Positions 9,293-17,615 of a stretch of DNA of 64,000 nucleotides are shown here, one piece after another. Below the pieces are notes generated by a model. The model saw only the letters and a program-made list of their open reading frames with translations. It was not told where the DNA came from and did no database searches. A program made the translations under genes and the position numbers. This DNA comes from Paenibacillus wynnii (GTDB taxonomy: Bacteria; Bacillota; Bacilli; Paenibacillales; Paenibacillaceae). Position 1 is the stretch's first letter, and each line of letters starts with the position of its first letter. The DNA is taken from the NCBI RefSeq assembly GCF_000757885.1, contig NZ_JQCR01000002.1, positions 2,604,001 to 2,668,000 on the forward strand, written 5' to 3'.

Positions 9293-9620
9293 TGTTGAAT
9301 AATCTCCTTTTTTTGTAATAATTAATGTGCTAAGTGTAGACTTAAAATGAGGGGGTTGATCAAGTAATCTTCCTAATTTTAGTACAATAAACGGAAGATT
9401 AATATATGTAGTGTTGGGTATTTACATAAGGGAAATATTATGATTCTGATTAAAAAATTGAAAGATCTATTGAGCGATGATATACTATATTTAGGAATTA
9501 ATGGAATATGTAATGTGATTCATGGAAGTAACTAGAAAGTCTTAGTAAATGTTTTATTTAAGTAACTATAAGTGAAAATTTTCACAAGTTTTCTATTTGG
9601 TTTCAGGGGGCGTATTCATA
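9293..9620. other. Divergent intergenic region between stalk protein and regulator
   Basis: About 330 bp of AT-rich sequence between two divergently transcribed genes; it must hold the promoters for both. I see no convincing -35/-10 pair, hairpin or additional gene in it. Confidence 0.5.
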
Positions 9621-10460
9621 TTGAAATTAATCTTTAATAAGACAAATGCCTGGTGTTCACCTGACGATTTGAAAGAGGAGCAGTTAATCACCTTTCAACG
9701 GAACGTCGCTTTACATACAGGTATACATAATAACACTTCAAAAATGGTATCTTCCGCTAAAAATGATATGAAATCTCTTTATGATAGAGCTTTGATTTCG
9801 TCTGTTCGCAGAGAAATGGTCAAAATAAGCGAGTTTATCACCATTTCATTTGTGGTTTTTTTAACAGATGAAGAAGGTAATATTATTGATCTGGTATGCT
9901 CTTCCCCAGACCTTCAGGATGATGTGGATCGGGTCGGATTAGGTGTAGGGATATGTTTATCCAAAGCTTGTTCCGGTATGAATGCTGTATCTCTTGCCAT
10001 GGAAATGAACAGTATTGGAGTAGTGAGAGGGAAAGAGCATTTAGACTCCAACTTTGATGATTGGAACTGTGTGTGTGCCCCTTTACAGTTGGAAGGTACT
10101 ATTCGTGGATATGTAGATATATCTTTTAACAGAGGGCAGCAAATCGAATTTGCCATTCCTTTTATCAAGCAGATTGCAGAGAATGTTACTCAGAAATGGA
10201 TGGATAACAACTCAGAGGTGCAGCAATCAAGATTGGAAGCTGTTTTCCACGATTATAAGCTGACTGCGAGAGAGAAAGATGTTGCTCATTTGTGGTTACA
10301 GGAAAAAAGCGCATTGCACATCTCTAATACGCTTGGCATCAGCGAAGGGACTGTACGAAATATAGTGAAGAATATCTATACCAAGATGAATGTGAATGAG
10401 AGGCGGCAGTTTTCTAGGAAACTTGCACAATGCTCTATTATGACAGCGTGCAGTAGTTGA
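9621..10460 (+). CDS. GAF-like sensor with LuxR-type DNA-binding domain
   Basis: A regulator of about 279 residues. The N-terminal region resembles the sensory part of AcoR-type activators, with FITISFVVFLTDEEGNIIDL and a GVGICLSKACSGMNAVSLAM stretch (about residues 70-140) typical of GAF-like domains. The C-terminus is a LuxR-type helix-turn-helix (about 220-275; LTAREKDVAHLWLQEKSALH, then ISEGTVRNIVKNIYTKMNV). A TTG start at 9621 is preferred because GGGGG lies 10 nt upstream; a longer TTG start at 9597 lacks a ribosome site. It faces the bacteriocin locus across a terminator and is the only local candidate to control it, but that is inference. Confidence 0.8.
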   Translation: MKLIFNKTNAWCSPDDLKEEQLITFQRNVALHTGIHNNTSKMVSSAKNDMKSLYDRALISSVRREMVKISEFITISFVVFLTDEEGNIIDLVCSSPDLQDDVDRVGLGVGICLSKACSGMNAVSLAMEMNSIGVVRGKEHLDSNFDDWNCVCAPLQLEGTIRGYVDISFNRGQQIEFAIPFIKQIAENVTQKWMDNNSEVQQSRLEAVFHDYKLTAREKDVAHLWLQEKSALHISNTLGISEGTVRNIVKNIYTKMNVNERRQFSRKLAQCSIMTACSS

Positions 10461-10530
10461 TATTATTACATAAATTACTAATAAGGAATACTAAAGAAAC
10501 AAATTCGCAACAATATATACCCTAAATATT

Positions 10531-10566
10531 AAAGACGACTCCTGTTTAAAAAAGAGTCGTCTTTTT
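10531..10566 (+). terminator. Terminator after the LuxR-type regulator
   Basis: AAAGACGACTC pairs with GAGTCGTCTTT around an 11-nt loop and is followed by T residues. It also separates the regulator from the convergent peptide gene. Confidence 0.85.
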
Positions 10567-10656
10567 GTTATATTATTTAACGTACTTCATTAGAAATGCT
10601 CTTTACATTTGAGGCGAATCAAAATTTGAAACTATAGGTGATATTAGTATTGTTTT

Positions 10657-10818
10657 TTACCACCATTTAACAGGTCCTGGTGCTATGTCTGGAGAGGTAG
10701 GGAAAACTGGGGTTACTGGTAGGATAAAGGAAAACCAACCTCCACCATCAATTGATAATAATTCTTCGTTATTTAATCCTTCAAACATATTTCGATCTAA
10801 GGGAATCTCGTGTGACAT
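10657..10818 (-). CDS. Double-glycine leader peptide with proline-periodic core (bacteriocin or pheromone candidate)
   Basis: A 53-residue prepeptide. AAGGAGG lies 9 nt before the ATG at 10818; a longer frame to 10866 has no ribosome site. Residues 1-26 form a classic double-glycine leader (FEGLNNEELLSIDGG) of the kind cut by C39 peptidases. The 27-residue core begins GWFSF. It carries Pro at 34, 37, 40, 43, 47 and 49 and ends in KWW, a Pro-x-x periodicity unlike usual class II bacteriocins. It lies downstream of the exporter genes on the same strand, separated by 150 bp containing an inverted repeat. It could be an antimicrobial, a signalling pheromone or a modified peptide. Confidence 0.75.
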   Translation of the reverse strand: MSHEIPLDRNMFEGLNNEELLSIDGGGWFSFILPVTPVFPTSPDIAPGPVKWW

Positions 10819-10895
10819 TTTTATTTCCTCCTTATTATATTTTTTGAGTTTTATTTCTCTAAACAACGTCTTGTTGAGAGATTTATTTATATATC

Positions 10896-10942
10896 AATTG
10901 AATTTATTATCATTAGCTAGCATAATGCTGATAAATTCAATT
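10896..10942 (-). repeat. Inverted repeat between the TolC-like gene and the peptide gene
   Basis: AATTGAATTTAT (10896-10907) is perfectly inverted at 10931-10942. The 23-nt loop contains a further short palindrome, TAGCTA. It is AT-rich with no T run, so it is either an operator for the peptide promoter or an RNA processing hairpin. Confidence 0.5.
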
Positions 10943-10970
10943 AATAACCAATGAAATGAGGGGAATAACG

Positions 10971-12251
10971 TTAAAGGATTACACCTTTAACAGCTAAATT
11001 TACTTTCTCCAGAAAAGTGAAGTAATCAAATTTTAGGTTGTTCATCTCTCGATTCAATTGAATCAGCTGCAGTTGGTTTTTATCAATCTCAGAGAGAGTA
11101 ATTAACCCTTTCCCATATAAAGTTTTACTGTCCTCTAAGGATTGTATTAGCTGAATGTAATCTTCTTCCAGGTGTAAGTATTTAGTATAGAATTCCTTAG
11201 CCTCAGATTTATAACCAGCCCACTTTTCCTCAAGCTGCTGTTGTACGATATTTTTGTGACCAATTTGGCTGGACCAAATTACAGAGTAATAGGATTTAAG
11301 CTCAGAATTTGATGCTGTAACAGCATCATAATTGGATTTAGCCAATGCTATTTTTGCATCTTCTTCTTTTAAATCAAAATTATTATCCATATCAACGATT
11401 GTGCTCAAAGCTTCTGTTTTTGGATACTCGGTTTTCGCTTCAGCTAAAGTGATATCTTTGTATGAAGATAAGCCCAATTCCAGCTTAAACATATCCATTT
11501 GGGATTTATAGATGTTTTGATCACGTTCCAATATTGCCTTTTGTTGGCGAACTTTATTGGTAGCATCCTCAAGACTTTTCCTTGATAAAACCCCGTGCCT
11601 GAACAATATAAGAGCGTCATCAGCTTGCGTGATCCAATATTGATTTTCTTGTTTATCAAATTCAATATTGGCTTTCTGGGAGGATAGCTGGGCATATTTC
11701 TGAATTGCGTAGTAGCGAATCAGAGCTTCGGACTTTTGCAGTTCTAACCTAGCCAACACTTTATCGGTGTTTAATGATCGCAATTTATCACTAAACTCCT
11801 TAAGCTGACTAGTTTTCTGTTGCTGGTTGTAAATATTTTGGCTGTCGGTCTGGGCGCTTATCTGTTGATTTAAGGATGCATTTATCATGATTTGGATGGC
11901 AATAGATTGATTAAGGCCGGCCTTTTCTTCATCGCTTAACTGATTATAGTTCGGAATATTTTTCATGAAATACTCTGTTGAAACAGGAAGCGTACCACTA
12001 GTTATGGCAACATTCTTTTGCTCTAAATTTTTCTGTTCTGCGTTTACATAGGAATATTGAGCATCACTTGTGGCTACATTCCATTGCGAAAGCTTTATAT
12101 TTGCATAGTTTGCGAGTGCCAACTGAACAGTTTCCTCTATGGTTAAGGTTTTGGTGCTTTGAGATTCCATAGAATCGGCAAACACTGTACTTATCTGTGG
12201 AGACGCCAGGATAAAACAAGAAAATGAAATGAGAATTAATTTTTTAATCAT
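10971..12251 (-). CDS. TolC-like secreted coiled-coil protein of the peptide exporter
   Basis: A 426-residue protein with a signal peptide (cleavage expected after VFA, about residue 25). The rest is long helical coiled-coil, beginning LTIEETVQLALANYANIKLS, the typical start of TolC/outer-membrane efflux protein repeats, and ending with LIQLNREMNNLKFDYFTFLEKV. TolC normally forms an outer-membrane channel, whereas the rest of the window indicates a Gram-positive cell. TolC-family proteins are annotated in Paenibacillus-like genomes, where their role is unclear. The gene directly follows the HlyD-like adaptor by 17 bp, its ribosome site overlapping the adaptor's end. It probably extends the export path through the wall or stabilises the adaptor. 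Confidence 0.75.
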   Translation of the reverse strand: MIKKLILISFSCFILASPQISTVFADSMESQSTKTLTIEETVQLALANYANIKLSQWNVATSDAQYSYVNAEQKNLEQKNVAITSGTLPVSTEYFMKNIPNYNQLSDEEKAGLNQSIAIQIMINASLNQQISAQTDSQNIYNQQQKTSQLKEFSDKLRSLNTDKVLARLELQKSEALIRYYAIQKYAQLSSQKANIEFDKQENQYWITQADDALILFRHGVLSRKSLEDATNKVRQQKAILERDQNIYKSQMDMFKLELGLSSYKDITLAEAKTEYPKTEALSTIVDMDNNFDLKEEDAKIALAKSNYDAVTASNSELKSYYSVIWSSQIGHKNIVQQQLEEKWAGYKSEAKEFYTKYLHLEEDYIQLIQSLEDSKTLYGKGLITLSEIDKNQLQLIQLNREMNNLKFDYFTFLEKVNLAVKGVIL

Positions 12252-12268
12252 ATCGCTTTGTTCATCCT

Positions 12269-13903
12269 TTACTCTTTCAAATTGATCTTTTCGAGAATAA
12301 AATCAATAATTTTTTTGGAATCCGTGATAACAGAGGCGGTTGCGGTCATACCTACACGAAGTTCCCCGCGTTCTCCACGACGGTTCGTCAGGGGAGTATT
12401 AGGAATAGTGGCTTCGACCACATAATAGCTTAAGCCGTTTTGCTGGACAACTGAATCGGTACTGATAGAGGTTATGGTCCCTCTAAGTGAACCGAAGCTT
12501 TGTTTGGGAAATGCCGCAAAGTTTAAATCTACTTTATTGCCTACCGATATTTTTTCAGCTTCAGAATTGGGTACGGCGATACTCATTTTATATTTGGACT
12601 CATTGGATGGAATGATTACCATTAAAGATTCTCCAGGTTGTACGATATCACCGGAATTGGTTTCTTTTAGAATGTTAACCGTTCCTGTGATAGGGGCAAC
12701 AAGAATTTTCTTCTCTATTTCGAGCTTTATTTGTTTAATATTCGTTTCTGCCTCTATAGCGGAATGAATTTGTACAATACGATCCATTTTCAACTTTTCC
12801 AGAGAAGTTTTTTCGGATGTAATTCCAGCTTCTTTCTGGTCGAGCAAAATATTTTGTTTTTCGGATAGTAATTTTTGCTGCAGTTCCAGAGATTTTCTCT
12901 CTGTAGTAGAGGGATCTTTACCTTGTTCAAGTAAATCTAAACGGGTCTGTAATTCTTCTAATTGAAGATTGTAGTTGGTTATATTGCTTGCTGTGCTTAA
13001 TAAAGCTTCGTGTTGAAATTGACTGGTCTGTAGAAGAACAGACTCATATTGGCTTTGTTCCTCTTCCATTTGTGATTTGGATACTAGACGATCCCCCAAG
13101 CTTACTGATCGATCGAATATCGTCTTTTTTTCCTTAGCTAGGTTAGTCAGTTGTGTATATTTAGTTTCATATGTTTTATACTGTTGTACTCGTTTGGTAT
13201 CTAAGGGAGGAATTAGATCCTGGTTGGTATGGATTGATTGTGCAAGCTTCTTCTCATTTACTAACTCAGTAAGTAGTAGATTCTTTTTTCTTATTAAATC
13301 ATTCTTGTCCTGCAGGGCTTTGTTTTCACTTGAATCCAAGTTCACGACAATGGTTTCTTGTGATCCAGTATTCTCTTGAATGGCTGCAAGGAGTTGATCT
13401 TTGGAGGTTTGAAAGCTTTGTTGTTGTTGGGTGAATTCTAGCAGAAATTGCTCTACCATGTCGAAATAATAGGCTTCACCCGGTTGATTTTGTGAAAATA
13501 AATTTTTCTGTTCCTCTATGCTTTGCTTATAACGTTTAAGATACTCAAGCTTCTGATTCAATTTATTCAATTCAGATTGCTGATTGGAGAGTTCAATATC
13601 CAGTTCTTTGTGATCAAAACTAATCAGGTTCTCTCCGCGCTGCACTAATAGTCCTTCGTGGATATAGACACTTTCTACTTTGCCAATCAAAGAAGATTGG
13701 ATGGTGCTGACCTTTTCATTCGGCCTAACTACAGCAGAGGCTTTAGCTACTTCATCCATTTGTCCAAAGAAAGACCAGGTAAAAGCTGTTGCCAACAAAA
13801 TAAATAAAATAAAGATGAATATAGAAATCACAGGACTAGTCCTTGATTCCATAATTTCTCTGCTATCCGACATTTCCGAGAGGTCACGAATCATTCCGTT
13901 CAT
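12269..13903 (-). CDS. HlyD-family membrane-fusion adaptor for peptide export
   Basis: A 544-residue adaptor. One transmembrane helix (about residues 25-47, ISIFIFILFILLATAFTWSF) precedes a lipoyl-like half (KVSTIQSSLIGKVESVYIHE), a long Gln/Glu/Lys-rich coiled-coil hairpin (about 110-380), the second lipoyl half (APITGTVNILKETNSGDIVQ) and a beta-barrel with GMTATASVIT. The coiled coil is unusually long, as in bacteriocin-secretion accessory proteins. It starts 4 bp after the exporter gene and is followed by the TolC-like gene, forming a type-I-secretion-like set. Confidence 0.88.
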   Translation of the reverse strand: MNGMIRDLSEMSDSREIMESRTSPVISIFIFILFILLATAFTWSFFGQMDEVAKASAVVRPNEKVSTIQSSLIGKVESVYIHEGLLVQRGENLISFDHKELDIELSNQQSELNKLNQKLEYLKRYKQSIEEQKNLFSQNQPGEAYYFDMVEQFLLEFTQQQQSFQTSKDQLLAAIQENTGSQETIVVNLDSSENKALQDKNDLIRKKNLLLTELVNEKKLAQSIHTNQDLIPPLDTKRVQQYKTYETKYTQLTNLAKEKKTIFDRSVSLGDRLVSKSQMEEEQSQYESVLLQTSQFQHEALLSTASNITNYNLQLEELQTRLDLLEQGKDPSTTERKSLELQQKLLSEKQNILLDQKEAGITSEKTSLEKLKMDRIVQIHSAIEAETNIKQIKLEIEKKILVAPITGTVNILKETNSGDIVQPGESLMVIIPSNESKYKMSIAVPNSEAEKISVGNKVDLNFAAFPKQSFGSLRGTITSISTDSVVQQNGLSYYVVEATIPNTPLTNRRGERGELRVGMTATASVITDSKKIIDFILEKINLKE

Positions 13904-13907
13904 GTTG

Positions 13908-16133
13908 TTATACCTCGCCTATTCCTACAGCGTACTGTAGCTGATGTTCTCGCTTATTTTCGATTCCAGGAAGCTGGTCTTTCCATAGACTGTAATACTT
14001 TCCTCTATTGCTTAGAAGCTGTTCGTGTGTTCCATGCTCAATAATTCGGCCCTGTTCCATAACATAGATCCGATCACAACGCATGATGGTACTTAACCGA
14101 TGAGCAATTATAATAGTCGTCATATCCTCAAAAGCATTTATTGTTTCCGATACGGCCTTTTCGGTAGTGGAATCCAGATTACTCGTTGCTTCATCCATGA
14201 TGAGAATATCAGGTTGTCTAAGAACTGCTCTTGCGATAGCTAAACGCTGCTTCTGCCCTCCGGAAATGTTGGTGGCATTCTCTTCAAGCATGGTGTTATA
14301 ACGGAGTGGAAGCTGATTTATGAACTCATGGGCTTGAGCAGTCTGACATGCCTGAACGACATGCTCCAAATCCATATTATCTTCTACACCCAAACAAAGG
14401 TTCTCACGAATAGTTCCACTAAAAAAGAAGGTATCCTGAGATATGTAAGCAATTCTTTCTCTTAATCTATCAAGATGGATATCCTTAATATTATAGTCAT
14501 TGATGAGAATATCGCCATTTTCATGTCGATAAAACTGCATTATCAGCTTAATGAGCGTTGTTTTACCTGAGCCGCTTTCACCTACAAAGGCAATTTTTTC
14601 TCCCTGTCTGAGAGTAAGACTGATATCTTGAAGAACAAGAGAGCGGGTTCCGTAACGGAAGCTGACACTATTAAATTCGATATCACCTTTTAAGGAAGCT
14701 GGTTGAATCTTCTTGTCTTCATCCTCATGCTTCTCCGCTTCTAAATCGAGAATTTCACCCAATCGGTCAGCTGCAACCACTGCCGTCTGCAAAGTTGGCT
14801 GTAGGTTGATTAGATTCTGTATCGGTTCCAGAAAGTATGCAAGCAACGAGTTATAAGTGATTAATTGTCCCATAGTCATGTTGCCCTTTATTACTTGGTT
14901 TGCTCCGACCCACAGGATAGCTACTCCTCCAACTAGTTGGACAAATCCTTTGAGGGAAGCCTGAACGTTGTTGAAAAGACCAAAACTGAATACTGACTTC
15001 AGGAATGAGATAAATTTTTGTTCGGTTTCAAATCCAACCTTTGTTTCAGCACCATAGGCTTTTACTGTTTCAATACCATCTATAGACTCGACGATATAAG
15101 AAGTAAGCTGGGCATTCTTCTCCATTTGTTCCCTGTTCAACCGGTCAAAAGGTTTGTGGAATCCCCACACTAAAGCTAAATATAAAGGAATCATAAGAAT
15201 AGTAACCCCAAACAGAAGTGAGCTTTGAGTATACAGAATTATCCCCCCAGCTATAACCATAATAATATCAATCATAATGGTTAATGTGGCGCTGGATATT
15301 GCATCACGTACTTTAGAGGCATCCATAAGTCTTGAGATAATCTCACCTGTCTTGCGTGTACCAAAAAAGTTCATTGGCAGTTTTAATACATGGTGATAAT
15401 AGCCAAGAATGAGTGATATATCGAGTTTTTGGCTTAAGGTTAACAGAATATGGCTACGAAATGCGTTTAGCAATATTTTGAAAATATAAAGGAGAATGAC
15501 ACCGGCTGATATAATATTGAGTGTTTTTTTTAATCCGAAGGGTAGAATCTCATCCAGCAGAAACTGAAAATAAAAAGCTGAAAGGATGCCCAAAACTGTA
15601 TATAGCATAGATGTCAAAAAAATTCCCAGAAGCATTCTTTTTTGAGGAATAAGCAATCCAAAGAAACGAGCAAATAAACCCTTAGTCTGGTCACCTTTTT
15701 TAAATTGGGGGGTAGGTACCATTAGGATAAGAACACCGGTCCAGATTTTGAAAAAGTCCTCTGGTGTATATTTTATTAATCCTTTGCCTGGATCTGCTAT
15801 AGTGACTTCTTTTTTTGTAATTTTATGGATCACAACATAATGCAGTAAGGTTTGGTCTATCACGACATGGGCGATGGCAGGGGTGGGAAACTTTTCGAAA
15901 AAAGCTTCATGGTTTCCTTTGACTGCTTTTGCGGTGAAACCTAATTTTTCTGCAGCCTTTAATAATCCGAATGCACTAGTTCCATGATGATCAGTTCCGG
16001 CAATTTCGCGAATTTTAGAGATAGGATATTTCAAGCCATAATGTTTGGAAATTGTAGCAAGGCAAGCTGCACCGCAGTCTTTCAGATCGTGTTGCTTGAT
16101 ACAGACATACTTTTTAATCAGTGTAACCTCCAC
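13908..16133 (-). CDS. Peptide-cleaving ABC exporter with C39 peptidase domain
   Basis: A 741-residue bacteriocin exporter. The N-terminal C39 peptidase has Cys20 (DCGAACL), His98 (LLHYVV) and Asp114 (IADPGKG), the triad that cuts leaders after Gly-Gly. A six-helix ABC membrane domain follows (about 160-460), then the ATPase with Walker A GESGSGKTT (about 518), signature NISGGQKQR and Walker B ILIMDEATSNLD. It should process and export the three leader peptides nearby. The start is uncertain: the GTG at 16133 has only a weak ribosome site, while GGTGGAGG lies inside the frame just before a CTG at 16121. Either start keeps the peptidase intact. Confidence 0.95.
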   Translation of the reverse strand: MEVTLIKKYVCIKQHDLKDCGAACLATISKHYGLKYPISKIREIAGTDHHGTSAFGLLKAAEKLGFTAKAVKGNHEAFFEKFPTPAIAHVVIDQTLLHYVVIHKITKKEVTIADPGKGLIKYTPEDFFKIWTGVLILMVPTPQFKKGDQTKGLFARFFGLLIPQKRMLLGIFLTSMLYTVLGILSAFYFQFLLDEILPFGLKKTLNIISAGVILLYIFKILLNAFRSHILLTLSQKLDISLILGYYHHVLKLPMNFFGTRKTGEIISRLMDASKVRDAISSATLTIMIDIIMVIAGGIILYTQSSLLFGVTILMIPLYLALVWGFHKPFDRLNREQMEKNAQLTSYIVESIDGIETVKAYGAETKVGFETEQKFISFLKSVFSFGLFNNVQASLKGFVQLVGGVAILWVGANQVIKGNMTMGQLITYNSLLAYFLEPIQNLINLQPTLQTAVVAADRLGEILDLEAEKHEDEDKKIQPASLKGDIEFNSVSFRYGTRSLVLQDISLTLRQGEKIAFVGESGSGKTTLIKLIMQFYRHENGDILINDYNIKDIHLDRLRERIAYISQDTFFFSGTIRENLCLGVEDNMDLEHVVQACQTAQAHEFINQLPLRYNTMLEENATNISGGQKQRLAIARAVLRQPDILIMDEATSNLDSTTEKAVSETINAFEDMTTIIIAHRLSTIMRCDRIYVMEQGRIIEHGTHEQLLSNRGKYYSLWKDQLPGIENKREHQLQYAVGIGEV

Positions 16134-16174
16134 CTAATATCTCATATTTTATTTTTAATTCCATTTATGGAAGA

Positions 16175-16342
16175 CTATTTTTTTTTGATGGAAATAGAAT
16201 AGATGTAAAAGAGTAATACAATAAATAATATTAAAAAAGAAAATATATCGACTTTATGGCTTTTTAAAAATACATATACTAAATTGATAAAATGAGAAAA
16301 GAATATAATAGTGATAAGAATTCCGGATATTTTTTTTTTCAT
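16175..16342 (-). CDS. Small two-helix membrane protein, possible immunity protein (55 residues)
   Basis: An ATG at 16342 with AAAGGAG 9 nt upstream opens a 55-codon gene ending at TAG 16175. The product starts MKKKISG, has two hydrophobic helices (about residues 6-26 and 33-51) and ends in KKK. It lies between the CPBP protease and the exporter gene on the same strand. Short basic membrane proteins inside bacteriocin operons are often immunity factors; this role is inferred from position and shape only. Confidence 0.6.
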   Translation of the reverse strand: MKKKISGILITIIFFSHFINLVYVFLKSHKVDIFSFLILFIVLLFYIYSISIKKK

Positions 16343-16404
16343 TGCCCAACTTCTCCTTTACCATTTCCTTCATTGAATATGTATTAAAAAGTACACATCT
16401 TTAC

Positions 16405-17049
16405 CTAGTGAAATATATTAATTGTGTTCCAAATTACATGAATAAATATCCCCGGTAGTAAAGATTTGGTTCTATGGTTTGCCCAACAGAGAATAATTCC
16501 AAATACAGATGTTGTGAAAAAAAGATCTTCATGTAAAATCCCAAATATTAATGAAGATGATAACATAGCGATTAAAAAATTTTTTCTCTCCAAAAAAAAA
16601 TTAAATATAAAACCTCGAAAAATAAATTCTTCAAACAAAGGGAGGAGTAATGAAATGCTTAGGAAAAATATTCCTTTACTGATCCGTTCATTGTTGGTTG
16701 TTATACTCTGTATAAGAGTTGTTTGTTGATCATATGTTTGATCAAATTTTAAAATATTAATGAATAAAATAGCTGTCAATAAAAACAATAATAATGAAAT
16801 TAAAATAATCAGATAAATTTTCATTTGTTTCAGCACTACTATATTTAATGATTTACGAATACTTAATCTCATTCTGCTGGAAAATGAAAACAGGATTAAA
16901 TTTGTTATAAGCTGTGGAAAGATAGTGATGTATACATCACTAGTTAAATTTAGGAGAATAGTAATGAATATATTAGAAAATAAATAGAAAATAGAAAATT
17001 TAATAAAATCAATATTTCTGAAATGATAGTTAGTTTCTTTTTTAATCAT
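16405..17049 (-). CDS. CPBP-family intramembrane metalloprotease (Abi/immunity type)
   Basis: A 214-residue, very hydrophobic protein with about six membrane helices. The CPBP signature is present: EEFIFRG (E140, E141, R145), FGILHED (H173) and a C-terminal HVIWN. In lactic-acid bacteria, CPBP proteins encoded in bacteriocin loci give self-immunity or help peptide maturation. It sits directly downstream of two peptide genes, past a perfect stem-loop, and upstream of the exporter. TGGAGAA precedes the start. A role in immunity is inferred. Confidence 0.88.
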   Translation of the reverse strand: MIKKETNYHFRNIDFIKFSIFYLFSNIFITILLNLTSDVYITIFPQLITNLILFSFSSRMRLSIRKSLNIVVLKQMKIYLIILISLLLFLLTAILFINILKFDQTYDQQTTLIQSITTNNERISKGIFFLSISLLLPLFEEFIFRGFIFNFFLERKNFLIAMLSSSLIFGILHEDLFFTTSVFGIILCWANHRTKSLLPGIFIHVIWNTINIFH

Positions 17050-17073
17050 GTAGTATTCTCCATTAGCCTATAT

Positions 17074-17110
17074 AATCTCCCAATATATAGAACAGATATA
17101 TTGGGAGATT
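17074..17110 (-). repeat. Perfect 15-bp stem-loop between peptide genes and protease gene
   Basis: AATCTCCCAATATAT (17074-17088) is perfectly inverted at 17096-17110 with a 7-nt loop. No T run follows on the minus strand. Its place, right after the structural peptide genes, suggests an mRNA-stabilising or attenuating hairpin that keeps peptide levels above those of the downstream export genes. Confidence 0.65.
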
Positions 17111-17117
17111 AATTTAT

Positions 17118-17318
17118 TTAATTATAAGAATCCCATCCAGCTTTTATACCTTTTAAAAAGTCATATGCAGGTCCCGCGACACCAACGACACCAACGACTT
17201 TACCTAACGGAGTACTAGTGAATGATTTTGCTATAGCTACAGCTTTATCAAGCCAATCTCCTCCATCAACTAACATAACATCATCCTGTGAGAGTTCATG
17301 GAAATTAAATGTATTCAT
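17118..17318 (-). CDS. Double-glycine leader bacteriocin-like peptide with GxxxG motifs
   Basis: A 66-residue prepeptide with AAAGGAG before the ATG. Residues 1-20 are a leader ending in DGG (ELSQDDVMLVDGG), suited to the C39 exporter. The 46-residue core is amphipathic and contains two GxxxG motifs (G39-G43 and G57-G61) and a Gly/Val-rich middle. GxxxG pairs mediate helix contact in two-peptide class IIb bacteriocins. Its neighbour 85 bp upstream has the same features, so the two may form one active pair. Activity is inferred. Confidence 0.75.
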   Translation of the reverse strand: MNTFNFHELSQDDVMLVDGGDWLDKAVAIAKSFTSTPLGKVVGVVGVAGPAYDFLKGIKAGWDSYN

Positions 17319-17402
17319 AATTGAAAGCTCCTTTATAAATTGTTTTTATTTAATAGAAATCATAACCGTTGCTATTAAAGATTAGCTACTTAGATTGACT
17401 AA

Positions 17403-17615
17403 TCAAGGTTGTAACCCTGGATAAAAATGGTTAACATAGTTCCAAGGATTTACTGCTTCTTTAGTGGCAGATACAATTGTTTTTGCTCCTTCATAGGCCC
17501 CATGTAATCCATAGCCAACAGCATATCCTAAATCACTCCATATGGATTCGCCTTGAATTTGTTCTAAATCTTCTGAATTCAGAACATTAAAATTTGTTGA
17601 TAGTACTAATTCCAT
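17403..17615 (-). CDS. Bacteriocin-like peptide with GxxxG motifs and an atypical leader end
   Basis: A 70-residue prepeptide from ATG 17615 (AGGAGG 9 nt upstream; another ATG two codons earlier is too close to the ribosome site). The leader has the usual pattern LNSEDLEQIQG but ends Gly-Glu-Ser instead of Gly-Gly, Gly-Ala or Gly-Ser, which is odd for C39 cleavage. The core starts near IWSD and has GxxxG at G30-G34 and G39-G43 and a C-terminus rich in Tyr, Trp and Pro. It is the first gene of the unit and probably partners the following peptide. Confidence 0.68.
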   Translation of the reverse strand: MELVLSTNFNVLNSEDLEQIQGESIWSDLGYAVGYGLHGAYEGAKTIVSATKEAVNPWNYVNHFYPGLQP

